A DNA stretch of 41,630 nt, from the NCBI GenBank assembly GCA_015492495.1, contig WGEY01000021.1, positions 1 through 41,630 on the forward strand, read 5' to 3'. This stretch comes from Deltaproteobacteria bacterium. GTDB lineage: Bacteria; Desulfobacterota; GWC2-55-46; DRQE01. The position numbers and the translations under genes are program-made. The first letter of the stretch is position 1, and each line of letters opens with the position of its first letter. Positions 27,168 to 35,209 of the stretch are shown here, piece by piece. Under the pieces are notes generated by a model. That model was not told the origin of the DNA. It was given only the letters and a program-made list of their open reading frames with translations, and ran no database searches.

Positions 27168-28153
27168 TTCCACTCATAACCCCTCACGTTGAAGATCACC
27201 TTGCTGCCGTCCCTGCTCAAAAGGAAGGGAAGCTCCCTGTACCCCTCGAGGGCCTCGCGCACGGCGTTCTGCCGCTCCCTGGGACAGTAAAGGAGGAGAA
27301 ATCCGCCCGAACCGGCTCCGGCGATCTTTCCCCCAAGGGCGCCGGCCTCGATGGCCCTGTCGTAGAGTGCGTCTATGTCCGGGGTGGTCACGTTGGATGC
27401 GAGCTTCTTCTTCGCCTCCCAGCCGCGGTGCATGAGGTGACCTATTTCGTCGAGCGAACCATTCAGTATGTGTTCCCTGGCCTCGTAGGCCAGGTCACGG
27501 AGCACCTCCAGTTCCGTGGTCCTTTCCGAGATGTTGTTCTTCTGTTCAGTCAGGACCTCCGAGGAGCTGCGCGTCCTGCCCGTAAAGAAGACGAGCAGGT
27601 TGGAGACGAGCCTGCGTTTCTCCTCGTCGCTCAGATCGAGCCTTTCTGTCCCGATCGAGCCGTCCTTGCGGAACTCGAAGAACCTCAGCCCGCCGAAGGC
27701 GGCGATGTACTGGTCCTGCACGCCTATGGGTTTTCCGAGGATGTCGATCTCGATCTCGCAGGCCTCCCGGGCGAGCCTTTCGAGGGGGACCTGCTCGCCC
27801 TGGTACGCGTAAAGGGCGTTCAGGAGCCCCACCGTCACGCTGCTCGAAGAGCCGAGCCCGCTGCCTTCGGACGGCACATCGGCAAGGGTGGTGATCTCCA
27901 CGCCCTCCCCCACTCCGGTCCGTCTCATGGCCTCGCGAACGAGTTCGTGGTGTATCTCGTCCACCTTGTCCACGATCTCTTTTCTGGAGTAGTTTATGTA
28001 GATCTTCTCGTCGAACCTCTCCTTTACGATGACGTATATGTATTTGTCGATGGCGAGGCTCAACACCGCGCCGCCGCGTTCCAGGTAGAACTCCCTGAAG
28101 TCGGTCCCGCCTCCGAAGAGGCTGATCCTCAAAGGTGTCTGCGTGATGATCAT
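27164..28153 (-). CDS. GHMP-family sugar kinase (HddA-like heptose 7-phosphate kinase)
   Basis: A 329-residue sugar kinase. The N-terminus TPLRISLFGGGTDF is typical of the D-glycero-alpha-D-manno-heptose-7-phosphate kinase group. The GHMP phosphate-binding motif PSEGSGLGSSSSV is at 94-106 and the third motif GGKIAGAGSGGFLLL lies near the C-terminus. In the GDP-heptose route it would phosphorylate C1 of heptose 7-phosphate before a phosphatase and the nucleotidyltransferase act. Its ATG overlaps the stop of the epimerase gene and its stop overlaps the next start, so four genes are translationally linked. Fucose kinase-like activity is an alternative. No gmhA isomerase is in the window. Confidence 0.85.
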   Translation of the reverse strand: MIITQTPLRISLFGGGTDFREFYLERGGAVLSLAIDKYIYVIVKERFDEKIYINYSRKEIVDKVDEIHHELVREAMRRTGVGEGVEITTLADVPSEGSGLGSSSSVTVGLLNALYAYQGEQVPLERLAREACEIEIDILGKPIGVQDQYIAAFGGLRFFEFRKDGSIGTERLDLSDEEKRRLVSNLLVFFTGRTRSSSEVLTEQKNNISERTTELEVLRDLAYEAREHILNGSLDEIGHLMHRGWEAKKKLASNVTTPDIDALYDRAIEAGALGGKIAGAGSGGFLLLYCPRERQNAVREALEGYRELPFLLSRDGSKVIFNVRGYEWK

Positions 28154-29319
28154 TTATCCTCCTTCACACCCGCGGCCCTTCTCACAACCCCCATCTCCTT
28201 CATCTTCCGTTCCGCGCAATCAAGGACGTCGTCTATGTCGACCTGCCTCATGAGCCAGTCCCTGTAATCCCTCACACTCTTTTCAGGGGTGTACCTCGGC
28301 TCCCAGCCGAGCGCCTTGAGGCTTGTGATATCGGATATGATGTGGCGGGTGTCGCCGAACCTGTATTCATGGGCCATCCTGGGCTCCATCTCCTCTTTTC
28401 CGAAGACCTTTCTGACGATGCGGTCGAACTCCTTTACCGTATACGGCCTCCCTCCCCCGACGTTGAAGACACGGTAGTCCGCCTCATCCTTTTCGAGGAC
28501 CAGCAGGTTCGCCGCAACGACATCGTTTATGTTGACGAAGTCCCTTATCTGGTTGCCGTCCTCGTAGATCGAGGGCTGACTGTCGAAAAAGTAGCTGAGA
28601 GAGAATATCCGGCAGGCACCGGAGTATGCGTTGTAGAAGGACTGCCTCGGTCCCTGCACGATCGAGTACCTCATAGCCACCGTGGGGATGTCGTAACGCC
28701 GCCCTATGTTCAGTGCTATCAGCTCCTGCGTGTACTTTGAAAGCGCGTACTGGTTCTGGGGGTTGACCCTCGATTCGTCGGTGGGCTGTGGTTCGAGCAC
28801 ACCGCCGCATTCGGGGCAGCGGTGGTCCCACTCCCCCCTGCTCAACGCCTCGGCCGAGCGGATGTCCGGGTAGTGGATGGAGCGGTCCTTCGGGCACCTG
28901 TACCTTCCCTCCCCGTAGACGGCCTGGGAGGATGCGACGACTACCTTTTTAAGGGGGATCTTCCGCTCCACCGCCACCTCGTAGAGGAGCGCCGTACCCA
29001 CGCTGTTTACGTGGAAAAATTTTGAAAAATCGGGGAGGTAGTCCTGATAGGCGGCGAGGTGGAAGACCGCGTCGACCCCGGCAAGCGATCTTTCCCAGGC
29101 GGCCTTGTCCCGTACGTCCCCCTCTATCACCTCGGCCTCGTCCGGGATGTAGTCAGGCCTGCCCTTCAAGTGGACGGGCTTTGAAAAGTTGTCAAGTATC
29201 CTGACCGAGCATCCTTCTCTTATCAACGCGTCGACCGTATGCGACCCTATGAAGCCCGCGCCTCCTGTGACGAGGACGGTCTGAGGTTTGAGGCTTGAGG
29301 TTTGAGGTTTATCAGCCAT
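28150..29319 (-). CDS. NAD-dependent epimerase/dehydratase (extended SDR) with a Cys-rich insertion
   Basis: A 389-residue nucleotide-sugar-modifying SDR. NAD binding is by TGGAGFIGSHT (about 18-28). The active site has SSQAVYGEG followed later by YALSK (Tyr-x3-Lys). Between them lies an insertion (about residues 140-185) with CPKD and CPECGG, resembling a zinc knuckle. The first 13 residues are encoded by a four-fold heptamer repeat and appear dispensable. The ATG has an AAGGTGG about 10 bases upstream. It heads the overlapping kinase-nucleotidyltransferase-phosphatase set and probably acts on the same nucleotide sugar. Which epimerisation or dehydration it performs cannot be read from sequence. 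Confidence 0.85.
   Translation of the reverse strand: MADKPQTSSLKPQTVLVTGGAGFIGSHTVDALIREGCSVRILDNFSKPVHLKGRPDYIPDEAEVIEGDVRDKAAWERSLAGVDAVFHLAAYQDYLPDFSKFFHVNSVGTALLYEVAVERKIPLKKVVVASSQAVYGEGRYRCPKDRSIHYPDIRSAEALSRGEWDHRCPECGGVLEPQPTDESRVNPQNQYALSKYTQELIALNIGRRYDIPTVAMRYSIVQGPRQSFYNAYSGACRIFSLSYFFDSQPSIYEDGNQIRDFVNINDVVAANLLVLEKDEADYRVFNVGGGRPYTVKEFDRIVRKVFGKEEMEPRMAHEYRFGDTRHIISDITSLKALGWEPRYTPEKSVRDYRDWLMRQVDIDDVLDCAERKMKEMGVVRRAAGVKEDK
29282..29309 (-). repeat. four tandem heptamers within the epimerase start
   Basis: AACCTCA is repeated four times on the minus strand (third unit AGCCTCA), giving a 28-base tract that encodes K-P-Q-T-S-S-L-K-P-Q in the N-terminus of the epimerase. Related heptamers, CCTCYAA, occur in the opposite orientation at 29723-29784, on the far side of the degraded intergenic stretch. 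Confidence 0.75.
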
Positions 29320-29398
29320 CTTTTATACACCACCTTCTTTTTCTCTTAAAGAACTTCTCAGTCAATTCAGTTTTCTAAGGAAACTCTGATTAGTTCGT

Positions 29399-29729
29399 CT
29401 AACAGAATTCGCAATGAGATCGCAAGTCCTTATAATCCGTCTCTGCAAACAATCCTTTTCTCCTAAATATTTCTAAAAGGGTTACTGTTTCGTACAACGA
29501 ACCCTCTGCGACGTACAGGAACTGGATAAACCCCTTTATATTGTCTTACCTTGCCTTCAGCAATATACGGGTCATGATCGAAGCTCCCTGCAGCAAGCTG
29601 CGGGGAATGCGCTCGCTATGCATTTTCAAGCATATCCAAAACCTTCTCAGCCGGATCAACCGCCATATTCCAGGCGTCAAGCTTCTCAAAAGGAAAAACG
29701 AAGTCTTTTCTTTTGCCTCTATCCTCCAC
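29399..29729 (-). pseudogene. broken four-helix-bundle (S23/23S rRNA intervening-sequence type) protein gene
   Basis: On the minus strand a GTG at 29729 opens a frame M-E-D-R-G-K-R-K-D followed by FVFPFEKLDAWNMAVDPAEK, which matches the N-terminus of the small four-helix-bundle proteins found beside or inside rRNA and in many environmental genomes. It ends after 37 codons at a TAG (29618-29616) created at a REP-like hairpin. Beyond the hairpin the family's second half is recognisable in two frames: YIAEGKVRQYK, then after a frameshift GFIQFLYVAEGSLYETVTLL, ending at a TAG at 29401-29399. The middle helix is missing. The gene is dead through insertion/replacement plus a frameshift. It occupies most of the 470 bases without intact genes between the epimerase and the next glycosyltransferase. 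Confidence 0.75.
29586..29630 (+). repeat. REP-like hairpin element, copy 2
   Basis: CCCTGCAGC (29586-29594) and GCTGCGGGG (29597-29605) form a 9-bp stem with one wobble around AA. After a 5-base gap comes GCTCGCT-ATGCATTTTCAAG (29611-29630), a 20-mer that differs at one base from 6987-7006. It interrupts the four-helix-bundle pseudogene and supplies its premature stop codon. Confidence 0.65.
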
Positions 29730-29784
29730 CCTTAAACCTCCAACCTTTTCTGGTATTCTTTCCCCTCCAACCTCTAACCTCCAA
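29723..29784 (+). repeat. CCTCCAA-type heptamer repeats
   Basis: Heptamers in register: CCTCCAC, CCTTAAA, CCTCCAA at 29723-29743, and CCTCCAA, CCTCTAA, CCTCCAA at 29764-29784. They lie just upstream of the start of the four-helix-bundle pseudogene and overlap its GTG. They are inverted relative to the heptamers at 29282-29309. Confidence 0.65.
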
Positions 29785-29789
29785 CGTCT

Positions 29790-30848
29790 TCAATACCCCC
29801 AGTACTCGCCCGGCCTGGGCCTCTGTAAGAGCCTTCGCCAGAAGCCCATGGCCCATGAAAAGTGCATGGTCGGGAAGGCTGCGAAGAGGTGCAGGAAGAG
29901 CGCCGGCCTGGAAAAACCATTGACTCGTCCCCCGTACCTTGACGACAGGTACAGCGAGACCAGGAGGTCGGCGCTGAAATAGGCACCAGCCATTACCAGC
30001 CAGAGATAGAAAAACGGCTCAAAAAAAAATCCGGCTACAGGTAGAAGTATAAGTCCCAGCAGGAACAGCGGCGGCACATACTGCCTCCATGCGGTAAGCC
30101 TCCTGTTCTTGATGAGGTTTCCGGCCCTGCATCCACCGTAACGGAAGTAAAGCCGCCACAAGTCAGATATTTTATCACGCGGTATATAATATGCAATGAT
30201 ATCTTTGTCGAGATATACCTTGCCGCCCGCGGCCCGTATCCGCTGGTTCATGTCCGAGTCCTCGCTTATGACCGGCGCCTCCTCGTCAAAGAGCCCCACC
30301 CTGTCGAAGACCTCTCTCCTGAAGCAGCCGAGATAGACGGTGTCCACGTAGCCGCTTCTTTTTCCGAGCCTGAACAGCGCGTTCCCCACGCCGAAGGGAT
30401 GGCTCATGGCGATCCCGATCGCGTGCTGGGCCGTCGTGTAATCGCCGGCAGAGGCTGCCTCAAAGGTTACAGGCCTCTGAACCCCGCCCACATTGTCCGC
30501 ACCCGTCCGCAGGAGCGTGGCGACGCATCTCTCTATGTAATCCGGCCCGATTATCGTCCTGGCGTCCACTCTGAGGATTATATCTCCCCTGGCCTCTCTG
30601 ACCCCTATGTTGAGCGCCGAGGCACGCTGCCCCTTTGGGTTGTCGATGAGCCTTATACTCACCGGTGCATCTTCAATGATACGGCCGACGAGCCGCCTCG
30701 TCCCGTCGGTGGACATGCCGTCTATAACGAGGATCTCGAGCCTGTCGGAGGGATAGGTCTGGTTCAGAATCCGGGTGAGGCAACTCTCGATGTTCCTTTC
30801 TTCGTTGCGGATGGGGATGATGACTGAGACAAATTCTTTTCTATGCAT
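29790..30848 (-). CDS. family 2 glycosyltransferase, membrane-anchored
   Basis: Adds a sugar to a lipid-linked or growing glycan at the inner membrane. 352 residues: the GT-A fold begins VSVIIPIRNEERNI and has VIDGMSTDGT (UDP-sugar binding), RVDARTII as the DxD-like metal site, and VISEDSDMNQRI as the catalytic ED region. C-terminal membrane helices lie at about 260-310 and near 325-340. The ATG at 30848 is preferred; a GTG directly before it is also possible. Sequence features resemble succinoglycan-type ExoA transferases. It is the last intact gene of the polysaccharide cluster before the degraded stretch. The sugar and acceptor are unknown. Confidence 0.88.
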   Translation of the reverse strand: MHRKEFVSVIIPIRNEERNIESCLTRILNQTYPSDRLEILVIDGMSTDGTRRLVGRIIEDAPVSIRLIDNPKGQRASALNIGVREARGDIILRVDARTIIGPDYIERCVATLLRTGADNVGGVQRPVTFEAASAGDYTTAQHAIGIAMSHPFGVGNALFRLGKRSGYVDTVYLGCFRREVFDRVGLFDEEAPVISEDSDMNQRIRAAGGKVYLDKDIIAYYIPRDKISDLWRLYFRYGGCRAGNLIKNRRLTAWRQYVPPLFLLGLILLPVAGFFFEPFFYLWLVMAGAYFSADLLVSLYLSSRYGGRVNGFSRPALFLHLFAAFPTMHFSWAMGFWRRLLQRPRPGEYWGY

Positions 30849-30894
30849 CACTGCCTGGAACCTCTCCTGACCATCTTCATCTTCTCCTCATTCA

Positions 30895-31830
30895 TCACTT
30901 CTTTGCGCTCAGCAAATTGTCACGAACAGGATACCCTTCGATGTGCTCTATTAAGAGAGCAAGGAAGACACCCATTATAACGCTGACAAGACCACCAAGG
31001 ATGAACGTCTCCTTGATCCTCGGCCTGACAGGCCTGTCATCTATGACAGGCGAACCGACCACCACCAGCGGCTCCAGCCCACCGATCTTATATTCCTCCA
31101 ACTTCGACCGCAGGACCTCTATCTTCTTCTTGTACTCTATCAGCATCTCTTCGCTTTTAAACTTGTCTCTGACTAGGTCCAAGTAGTACCTTTGTACAGG
31201 TGGAGCATTATTCCTTTTTGCGTATAAACTATTAAGAGGCACCCCTCTATTAATACCGGACCCTATGTCTAGGTGGCCATAATCTCCCAACAGGGTAAGC
31301 GCAGCCCTAATCTTCCCCGTTTCCATCAGGGCATATTCTTCCTTCCTTTTAAGAACCTCAATCTCTTTCTCCAGCAGCTCTTTTTTCACTCTGATTCTTC
31401 TACGATAGTTGTCCGTACCGTTTCCCAGATCGAGTATAATACCGTTTACATACTCCATGGCCTTTTGGCAAGCTGGCCTTATATACCTTCGCTCCTTGGC
31501 CTCTATCGTCATGTAAAGCTTTCCACGGGTCTCACCTATGATTTCTGCCCTCAAGCCAGTAACAGCATCTGAAAAACCGGTGAAGACCTCGCGTTTATTA
31601 CCGTAGATGTCGTTGATGATGTTCTTGACGTCAACCAATGAAAGTCCGCCGCCTATTGCATCTTGTTTATAATAAAGCATGACTTTTCCGCGGTATGCCT
31701 TGGGAGTCATGACCGTGGTGACCGCTATTACAGTAATTGAGACTGAAACAAAGAGAAGTATCATCCTTTTTCTCTTCAGTAAGACCTCGATGTAATAATA
31801 AAGACTTGCCTCTTGATGACGTGATGACAT
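30895..31830 (-). CDS. Wzz-type polysaccharide chain-length determinant protein
   Basis: Controls the length of a polymerised surface polysaccharide. About 311 residues with two membrane segments, near 25-45 (ILLFVSVSITVIAV) and near 275-300 (FILGGLVSVIMGVFLALLI). Between them is a periplasmic part containing a Wzz-type start (YRGKVMLYY) and a coiled region rich in Lys/Glu. A Pro-rich VIDDRPVRPRIKE precedes the second helix, as in the family. No tyrosine kinase domain follows. The ATG at 31830 is chosen because GGAGAGG lies directly upstream; a GTG four codons earlier overlaps that site. It neighbours the polymerase/ligase gene, the usual functional partner. Base composition is already AT-richer than the housekeeping region. 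Confidence 0.85.
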   Translation of the reverse strand: MSSRHQEASLYYYIEVLLKRKRMILLFVSVSITVIAVTTVMTPKAYRGKVMLYYKQDAIGGGLSLVDVKNIINDIYGNKREVFTGFSDAVTGLRAEIIGETRGKLYMTIEAKERRYIRPACQKAMEYVNGIILDLGNGTDNYRRRIRVKKELLEKEIEVLKRKEEYALMETGKIRAALTLLGDYGHLDIGSGINRGVPLNSLYAKRNNAPPVQRYYLDLVRDKFKSEEMLIEYKKKIEVLRSKLEEYKIGGLEPLVVVGSPVIDDRPVRPRIKETFILGGLVSVIMGVFLALLIEHIEGYPVRDNLLSAKK

Positions 31831-31883
31831 TTGCCTCTCCACAGCAGAGAACTTTTATGACTCTTACAGGTATAAATTGATTT

Positions 31884-33140
31884 TCATATTAAACACATTG
31901 CCAGCAGCACCCAGAACCCCATAAAGGTTATAGGAGATCCAGTGAACAGACTACTTATCCAGAGTCCAAAGAATGCGCCCAAGCTCCCTATGTAACAGGA
32001 CACGAATGAGTCATCGAGAGATTCAAGGTTCAGCCGTACCCTTTTGATTATCCTGTATATTAGATATCCCACCGCACAAAAGGCAAAGATCCCACCCAGC
32101 ATCCACAGATCCAGTACCGAATGCGGACCAAGTCGCCAGACCTCCATCTTTTCAGGGAAGTACCACTCTACGAAAAAAGTTTGCTCATAATTCAAGCCGA
32201 TGCCTATCGGATTCCAAGGCAGGAGACCCAAGAAATACTTCCAAAGAACAAAGCGTGGCTCGGTCTCGGGTGAATGCAAGAATGTCTGGATTCTTGAAGT
32301 GTAACCATCTCTTATGCTGCTTGGAAGTGCAAAAAAGATAGCCGGAACGCTTAGTGTCATGGTGCTTAGAACAACAAGCAGTTTCTTAATACTTTTTTCA
32401 AAGCGCATATTCACGAGCACGGTGCCAAAAATCATTATCGCCGTACAGGAGATGAGATAAGTCCTTGTCAGTGTCCAAAATATCAGCCCTACCATACCTG
32501 CGGAGAAAAGAAAGTACACCCCTGCAAGCAGCAATTTTTTTCTGTAAAAATCAAACAATGCAGAGGTGAAAACAAAAGAAAAGGCGATCATGCATAACTG
32601 TGCTGCAAGGGCAGGGTTAGATGTAAACCCCTGAAATCGCCCCTTGAACCCGGGGTAACCGGACACTACAGAGGGAAAATATTCTGTAAGTTTCGGGTAA
32701 ATAAAAAACACAAGTAGTAGCAGCGAAGGTATATAAAAAGCCAAAGCAAGCTTTTTGTAGAAATGGGTATCTTCTTTTAAATGTTCACGTACAACAAGAA
32801 ACAAGCATATTCCAAGGACTATTTTCACAAAGATTACTAGCCCCTTCAAGTCAAACCACAGGCCATATCGCACTAGTGATAACAGTGTGGCAAGCAGAAT
32901 TGACAGTGGAAGGAAGATCAAGACCAGATGCAACCCCTGCTCACTTCCGGCGCTTAAATCTGTTTTGTTTTCTCGGAACGGATCAGCCAAGAAATAAAGT
33001 ATTGCAGACAGCACAGCGGCAGCAAAGAACGTTTCGAAACGTATTAAAGACAACCTGCCGCTGTGTAAAATTTTGGGCCAGTAATGGAGAGAGGCCACCC
33101 CCAAGAGTATAAAAACCTTGCTGGCTTTATTCAGCTTCAT
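31884..33140 (-). CDS. O-antigen ligase/polymerase family membrane protein (Wzy/WaaL-like)
   Basis: A 418-residue polytopic inner-membrane protein with about ten to twelve predicted helices. The family features are a large periplasmic loop after RFQGFTSNPALAAQL and a second loop with IGIGLNYEQTFF and GPHSVLDLW, close to the Wzy_C pattern containing the functional Arg and His. The enzyme either polymerises glycan repeat units or joins the finished chain to its carrier. Polymerases and ligases cannot be separated from this view, but the Wzz-type gene next to it favours a polymerase. Its ATG overlaps the stop of the glycosyltransferase gene by 4 bases. The codon use is AT-rich. Confidence 0.82.
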   Translation of the reverse strand: MKLNKASKVFILLGVASLHYWPKILHSGRLSLIRFETFFAAAVLSAILYFLADPFRENKTDLSAGSEQGLHLVLIFLPLSILLATLLSLVRYGLWFDLKGLVIFVKIVLGICLFLVVREHLKEDTHFYKKLALAFYIPSLLLLVFFIYPKLTEYFPSVVSGYPGFKGRFQGFTSNPALAAQLCMIAFSFVFTSALFDFYRKKLLLAGVYFLFSAGMVGLIFWTLTRTYLISCTAIMIFGTVLVNMRFEKSIKKLLVVLSTMTLSVPAIFFALPSSIRDGYTSRIQTFLHSPETEPRFVLWKYFLGLLPWNPIGIGLNYEQTFFVEWYFPEKMEVWRLGPHSVLDLWMLGGIFAFCAVGYLIYRIIKRVRLNLESLDDSFVSCYIGSLGAFFGLWISSLFTGSPITFMGFWVLLAMCLI

Positions 33141-34138
33141 CCGAGAAGAAAAGAAATATCCCTGAAGATGTCATTAGATCGCGGAACCACATAAAATGTT
33201 AGCCTTTGCTTCCGCTTCCACAAATTTATGAGGCTCCGCTTGATGATAAAAGATGGGACCAGAAATAAAGCCGCTCTCAGAAAAAGTATCGCTCCACCGG
33301 AGCACAACTCATCCATTATTTCAAGGAATTCTCTTTTTTTGTCATTGATCAGATGCGTAATCGCCAATTGAAATTTGTACTTGTTGATGATCTTTTTTGT
33401 ATCGATAGTTTCCCTTTCTCGCGGATCCATTTTGGAGAAGAGATTTTCAAACATTACGATGGTGTTTTTTTTATAAATCCATTGGGCTTCCCAAGTTGTA
33501 GTCAAACTACCGTCTCTGATCTCCACTACCGCCAGGTCCTCATCCAGGAAACCGAACTTGAATCCAGCTTGAGCTATCCTCAAAAATAGATCCCAGTCTT
33601 CTGGATACTTCTCCTTACCATCCCAAAACATCAAATCCTTCTCAAAGACCTCTCGGCGAAACATCGGCGCATTGGGGTTCATAATCGGCCATTCCAGCAA
33701 CTCCCTGAAGATATTGCCTGTAGGATACGAAGAAACCCTTTTTTTCAAAAACCTGCTTGGTCTCTCAGTATAAAAGTGTAAAACACTGCAGTAGACAATA
33801 TCGTATTCCGGCTTCTTTTCCAGGAAGTCGACCTGTCTTTGAACTTTCTCGGGTAAAAAAAAGTCGTCGGCATCCAAAAATGTAATGTACCTTCCCTTGC
33901 TCTTTCTAATACCGGCGTTCCTGGCGGCCCCCAGCCATTGATTTTCCTGATAGGAGTACTTGATTCTTGGATCTTGATATGACCTTACGATCTCCCCTGT
34001 TTTATCGGTCGAGCCGTCATCAATGACGATGACCTCTATATTCTCATATGTTTGCCTTAACGCGCTCTTAAGGGAACGAGCAATGAAGTTTTGAGCATTG
34101 TACGCAGGGATTACTATTGATACCAAGGGAGAGTTCAT
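33137..34138 (-). CDS. family 2 glycosyltransferase
   Basis: A 333-residue GT-A glycosyltransferase. It starts MNSPLVSIVIPAYNA and has VIDDGSTDKT, LGAARNAGIRKSKG, FLDADDFFL as the DxD metal site, and EDWDLFLRIAQ as the catalytic base region. The last 90 residues carry a hydrophobic amphipathic stretch (GGAILFLRAALFLVPSFII) likely to touch the membrane. The ATG at 34138 has AGGA at a suitable distance and sits directly before the domain; the frame extends to a TTG at 34201, whose extra 21 residues look unlike the family. The gene is just downstream of an FkbM methyltransferase gene and overlaps the polymerase gene. Donor and acceptor are unknown. Confidence 0.86.
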   Translation of the reverse strand: MNSPLVSIVIPAYNAQNFIARSLKSALRQTYENIEVIVIDDGSTDKTGEIVRSYQDPRIKYSYQENQWLGAARNAGIRKSKGRYITFLDADDFFLPEKVQRQVDFLEKKPEYDIVYCSVLHFYTERPSRFLKKRVSSYPTGNIFRELLEWPIMNPNAPMFRREVFEKDLMFWDGKEKYPEDWDLFLRIAQAGFKFGFLDEDLAVVEIRDGSLTTTWEAQWIYKKNTIVMFENLFSKMDPRERETIDTKKIINKYKFQLAITHLINDKKREFLEIMDELCSGGAILFLRAALFLVPSFIIKRSLINLWKRKQRLTFYVVPRSNDIFRDISFLLG

Positions 34139-34204
34139 AGTTCCTGTCGACATCTTATTAATGCAACTGTTCTCGTGGGCATCCTTTGAAGATAGATCCA
34201 AAAG

Positions 34205-35116
34205 TCACAGACTAAAACTATGGGATGTCAAGGCTTCTTTTGAAAAAAGTATTTGCCCCTCCTTGATATCCTCCAATGATTCGACAAAGGCTTTGCTGTC
34301 ATCTATAAAGTAAAATTTGCTGTAACCCATCTCGTTCATAAATCTTTTCAAGTCCATCAGGCTGTACCCGTACCTCTCCGCATGATCTTCTTCAGCTTCG
34401 ATAATCACGTAAGGATCCCTTTCTGCCAACAATTGTCGTGCCCCTTTCACTATCTGTAATTCAGCCCCTTCGGCATCAACCTTGACAAGCCTTACAGAAG
34501 GCTTGTTGAGCTGATTGTAGACGGCATCCAGTGTTATGCTACTGACGCCTTCGCCCTCTACAAAATAGCTTGACGTTGTCTGCCTGTAGAAAGCCTTTTT
34601 CAGCTGAAATGACTTTCCGCTGACATCGGAGCAGACGTGATTGAGAGCAACGCTGTTGGACAGCTTGCGTTCAAGAAGAGAATGGAAGGCTTCTTTGTTC
34701 GGTTCTATAGATACGACCAATCCGGAATCTCCCACCTTTTGTGCGGCCACTGCACTGATATATCCGCTGTTTGCGCCTACATCAAAAAAGGTGTCGCTTT
34801 CACGCAAAAGGGAGTAAATTGTAAGAGCAGTTCCAAGATCGTACCTTCTTTTTTTGACCATAGTAAACTGTGGTGGGTCCAGGATATCAAAATCCACAGC
34901 TAACAGCGGCTTACCGTTCTTGGAAACTTCCAACCTTGTTGTTCTTAATTTCTTTGGAAAAAGATGTATTATGTGGCGGTAGATCAACCAACTGCCTTTG
35001 AAATCCGGAAGAACCCGCAGCAAAACACCTATCAGATTATTTGCGAAACTCTCCTTCGTTGTAGCGGAATATTGTACTCTGAATTTGTTCTTATCCCTTT
35101 TCACGATGTCGTTCAT
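34205..35116 (-). CDS. FkbM-family SAM-dependent methyltransferase
   Basis: A 303-residue methyltransferase probably methylating a hydroxyl of a glycan sugar. SAM binding is seen in FFDVGANSGYISAVAA, then SIEPNKEAFHSLLE, and the FkbM block VRLVKVDAEGAELQIVKGA with PYVIIEAEE. The first 100 residues are variable. A FkbM enzyme inside an O-antigen-type cluster usually decorates or caps the chain; capping can control length. It lies 93 bases after the next upstream methyltransferase gene, a gap that holds no feature I can support. The AT-rich composition agrees with its neighbours. Confidence 0.88.
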   Translation of the reverse strand: MNDIVKRDKNKFRVQYSATTKESFANNLIGVLLRVLPDFKGSWLIYRHIIHLFPKKLRTTRLEVSKNGKPLLAVDFDILDPPQFTMVKKRRYDLGTALTIYSLLRESDTFFDVGANSGYISAVAAQKVGDSGLVVSIEPNKEAFHSLLERKLSNSVALNHVCSDVSGKSFQLKKAFYRQTTSSYFVEGEGVSSITLDAVYNQLNKPSVRLVKVDAEGAELQIVKGARQLLAERDPYVIIEAEEDHAERYGYSLMDLKRFMNEMGYSKFYFIDDSKAFVESLEDIKEGQILFSKEALTSHSFSL

Positions 35117-35209
35117 TGAGCCTTCTTATGGTGCGGACAACCCTAACCCCTAAGGATGTTTTATGAAATATTGCTACCGGCAATCCCCATCACTTGACAA
35201 TAATGTATC

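Noticed and set aside
29535-29563. TTGCTG-17-TATAAA on the minus strand, a possible promoter of the epimerase-kinase module
   Set aside because: It lies within the readable part of the four-helix-bundle pseudogene (around the YIAEG block), so it is more likely remnant coding sequence; the leader would be over 200 bases.
29282-29784. CRISPR array suggested by short tandem repeats
   Set aside because: The repeats are contiguous heptamers without unique spacers, and no cas gene is present.
35117-35209. Gap between the two methyltransferase genes, with TTGACA on the plus strand
   Set aside because: No plus-strand gene follows and no minus-strand promoter with proper spacing was found; nothing supportable in the gap.
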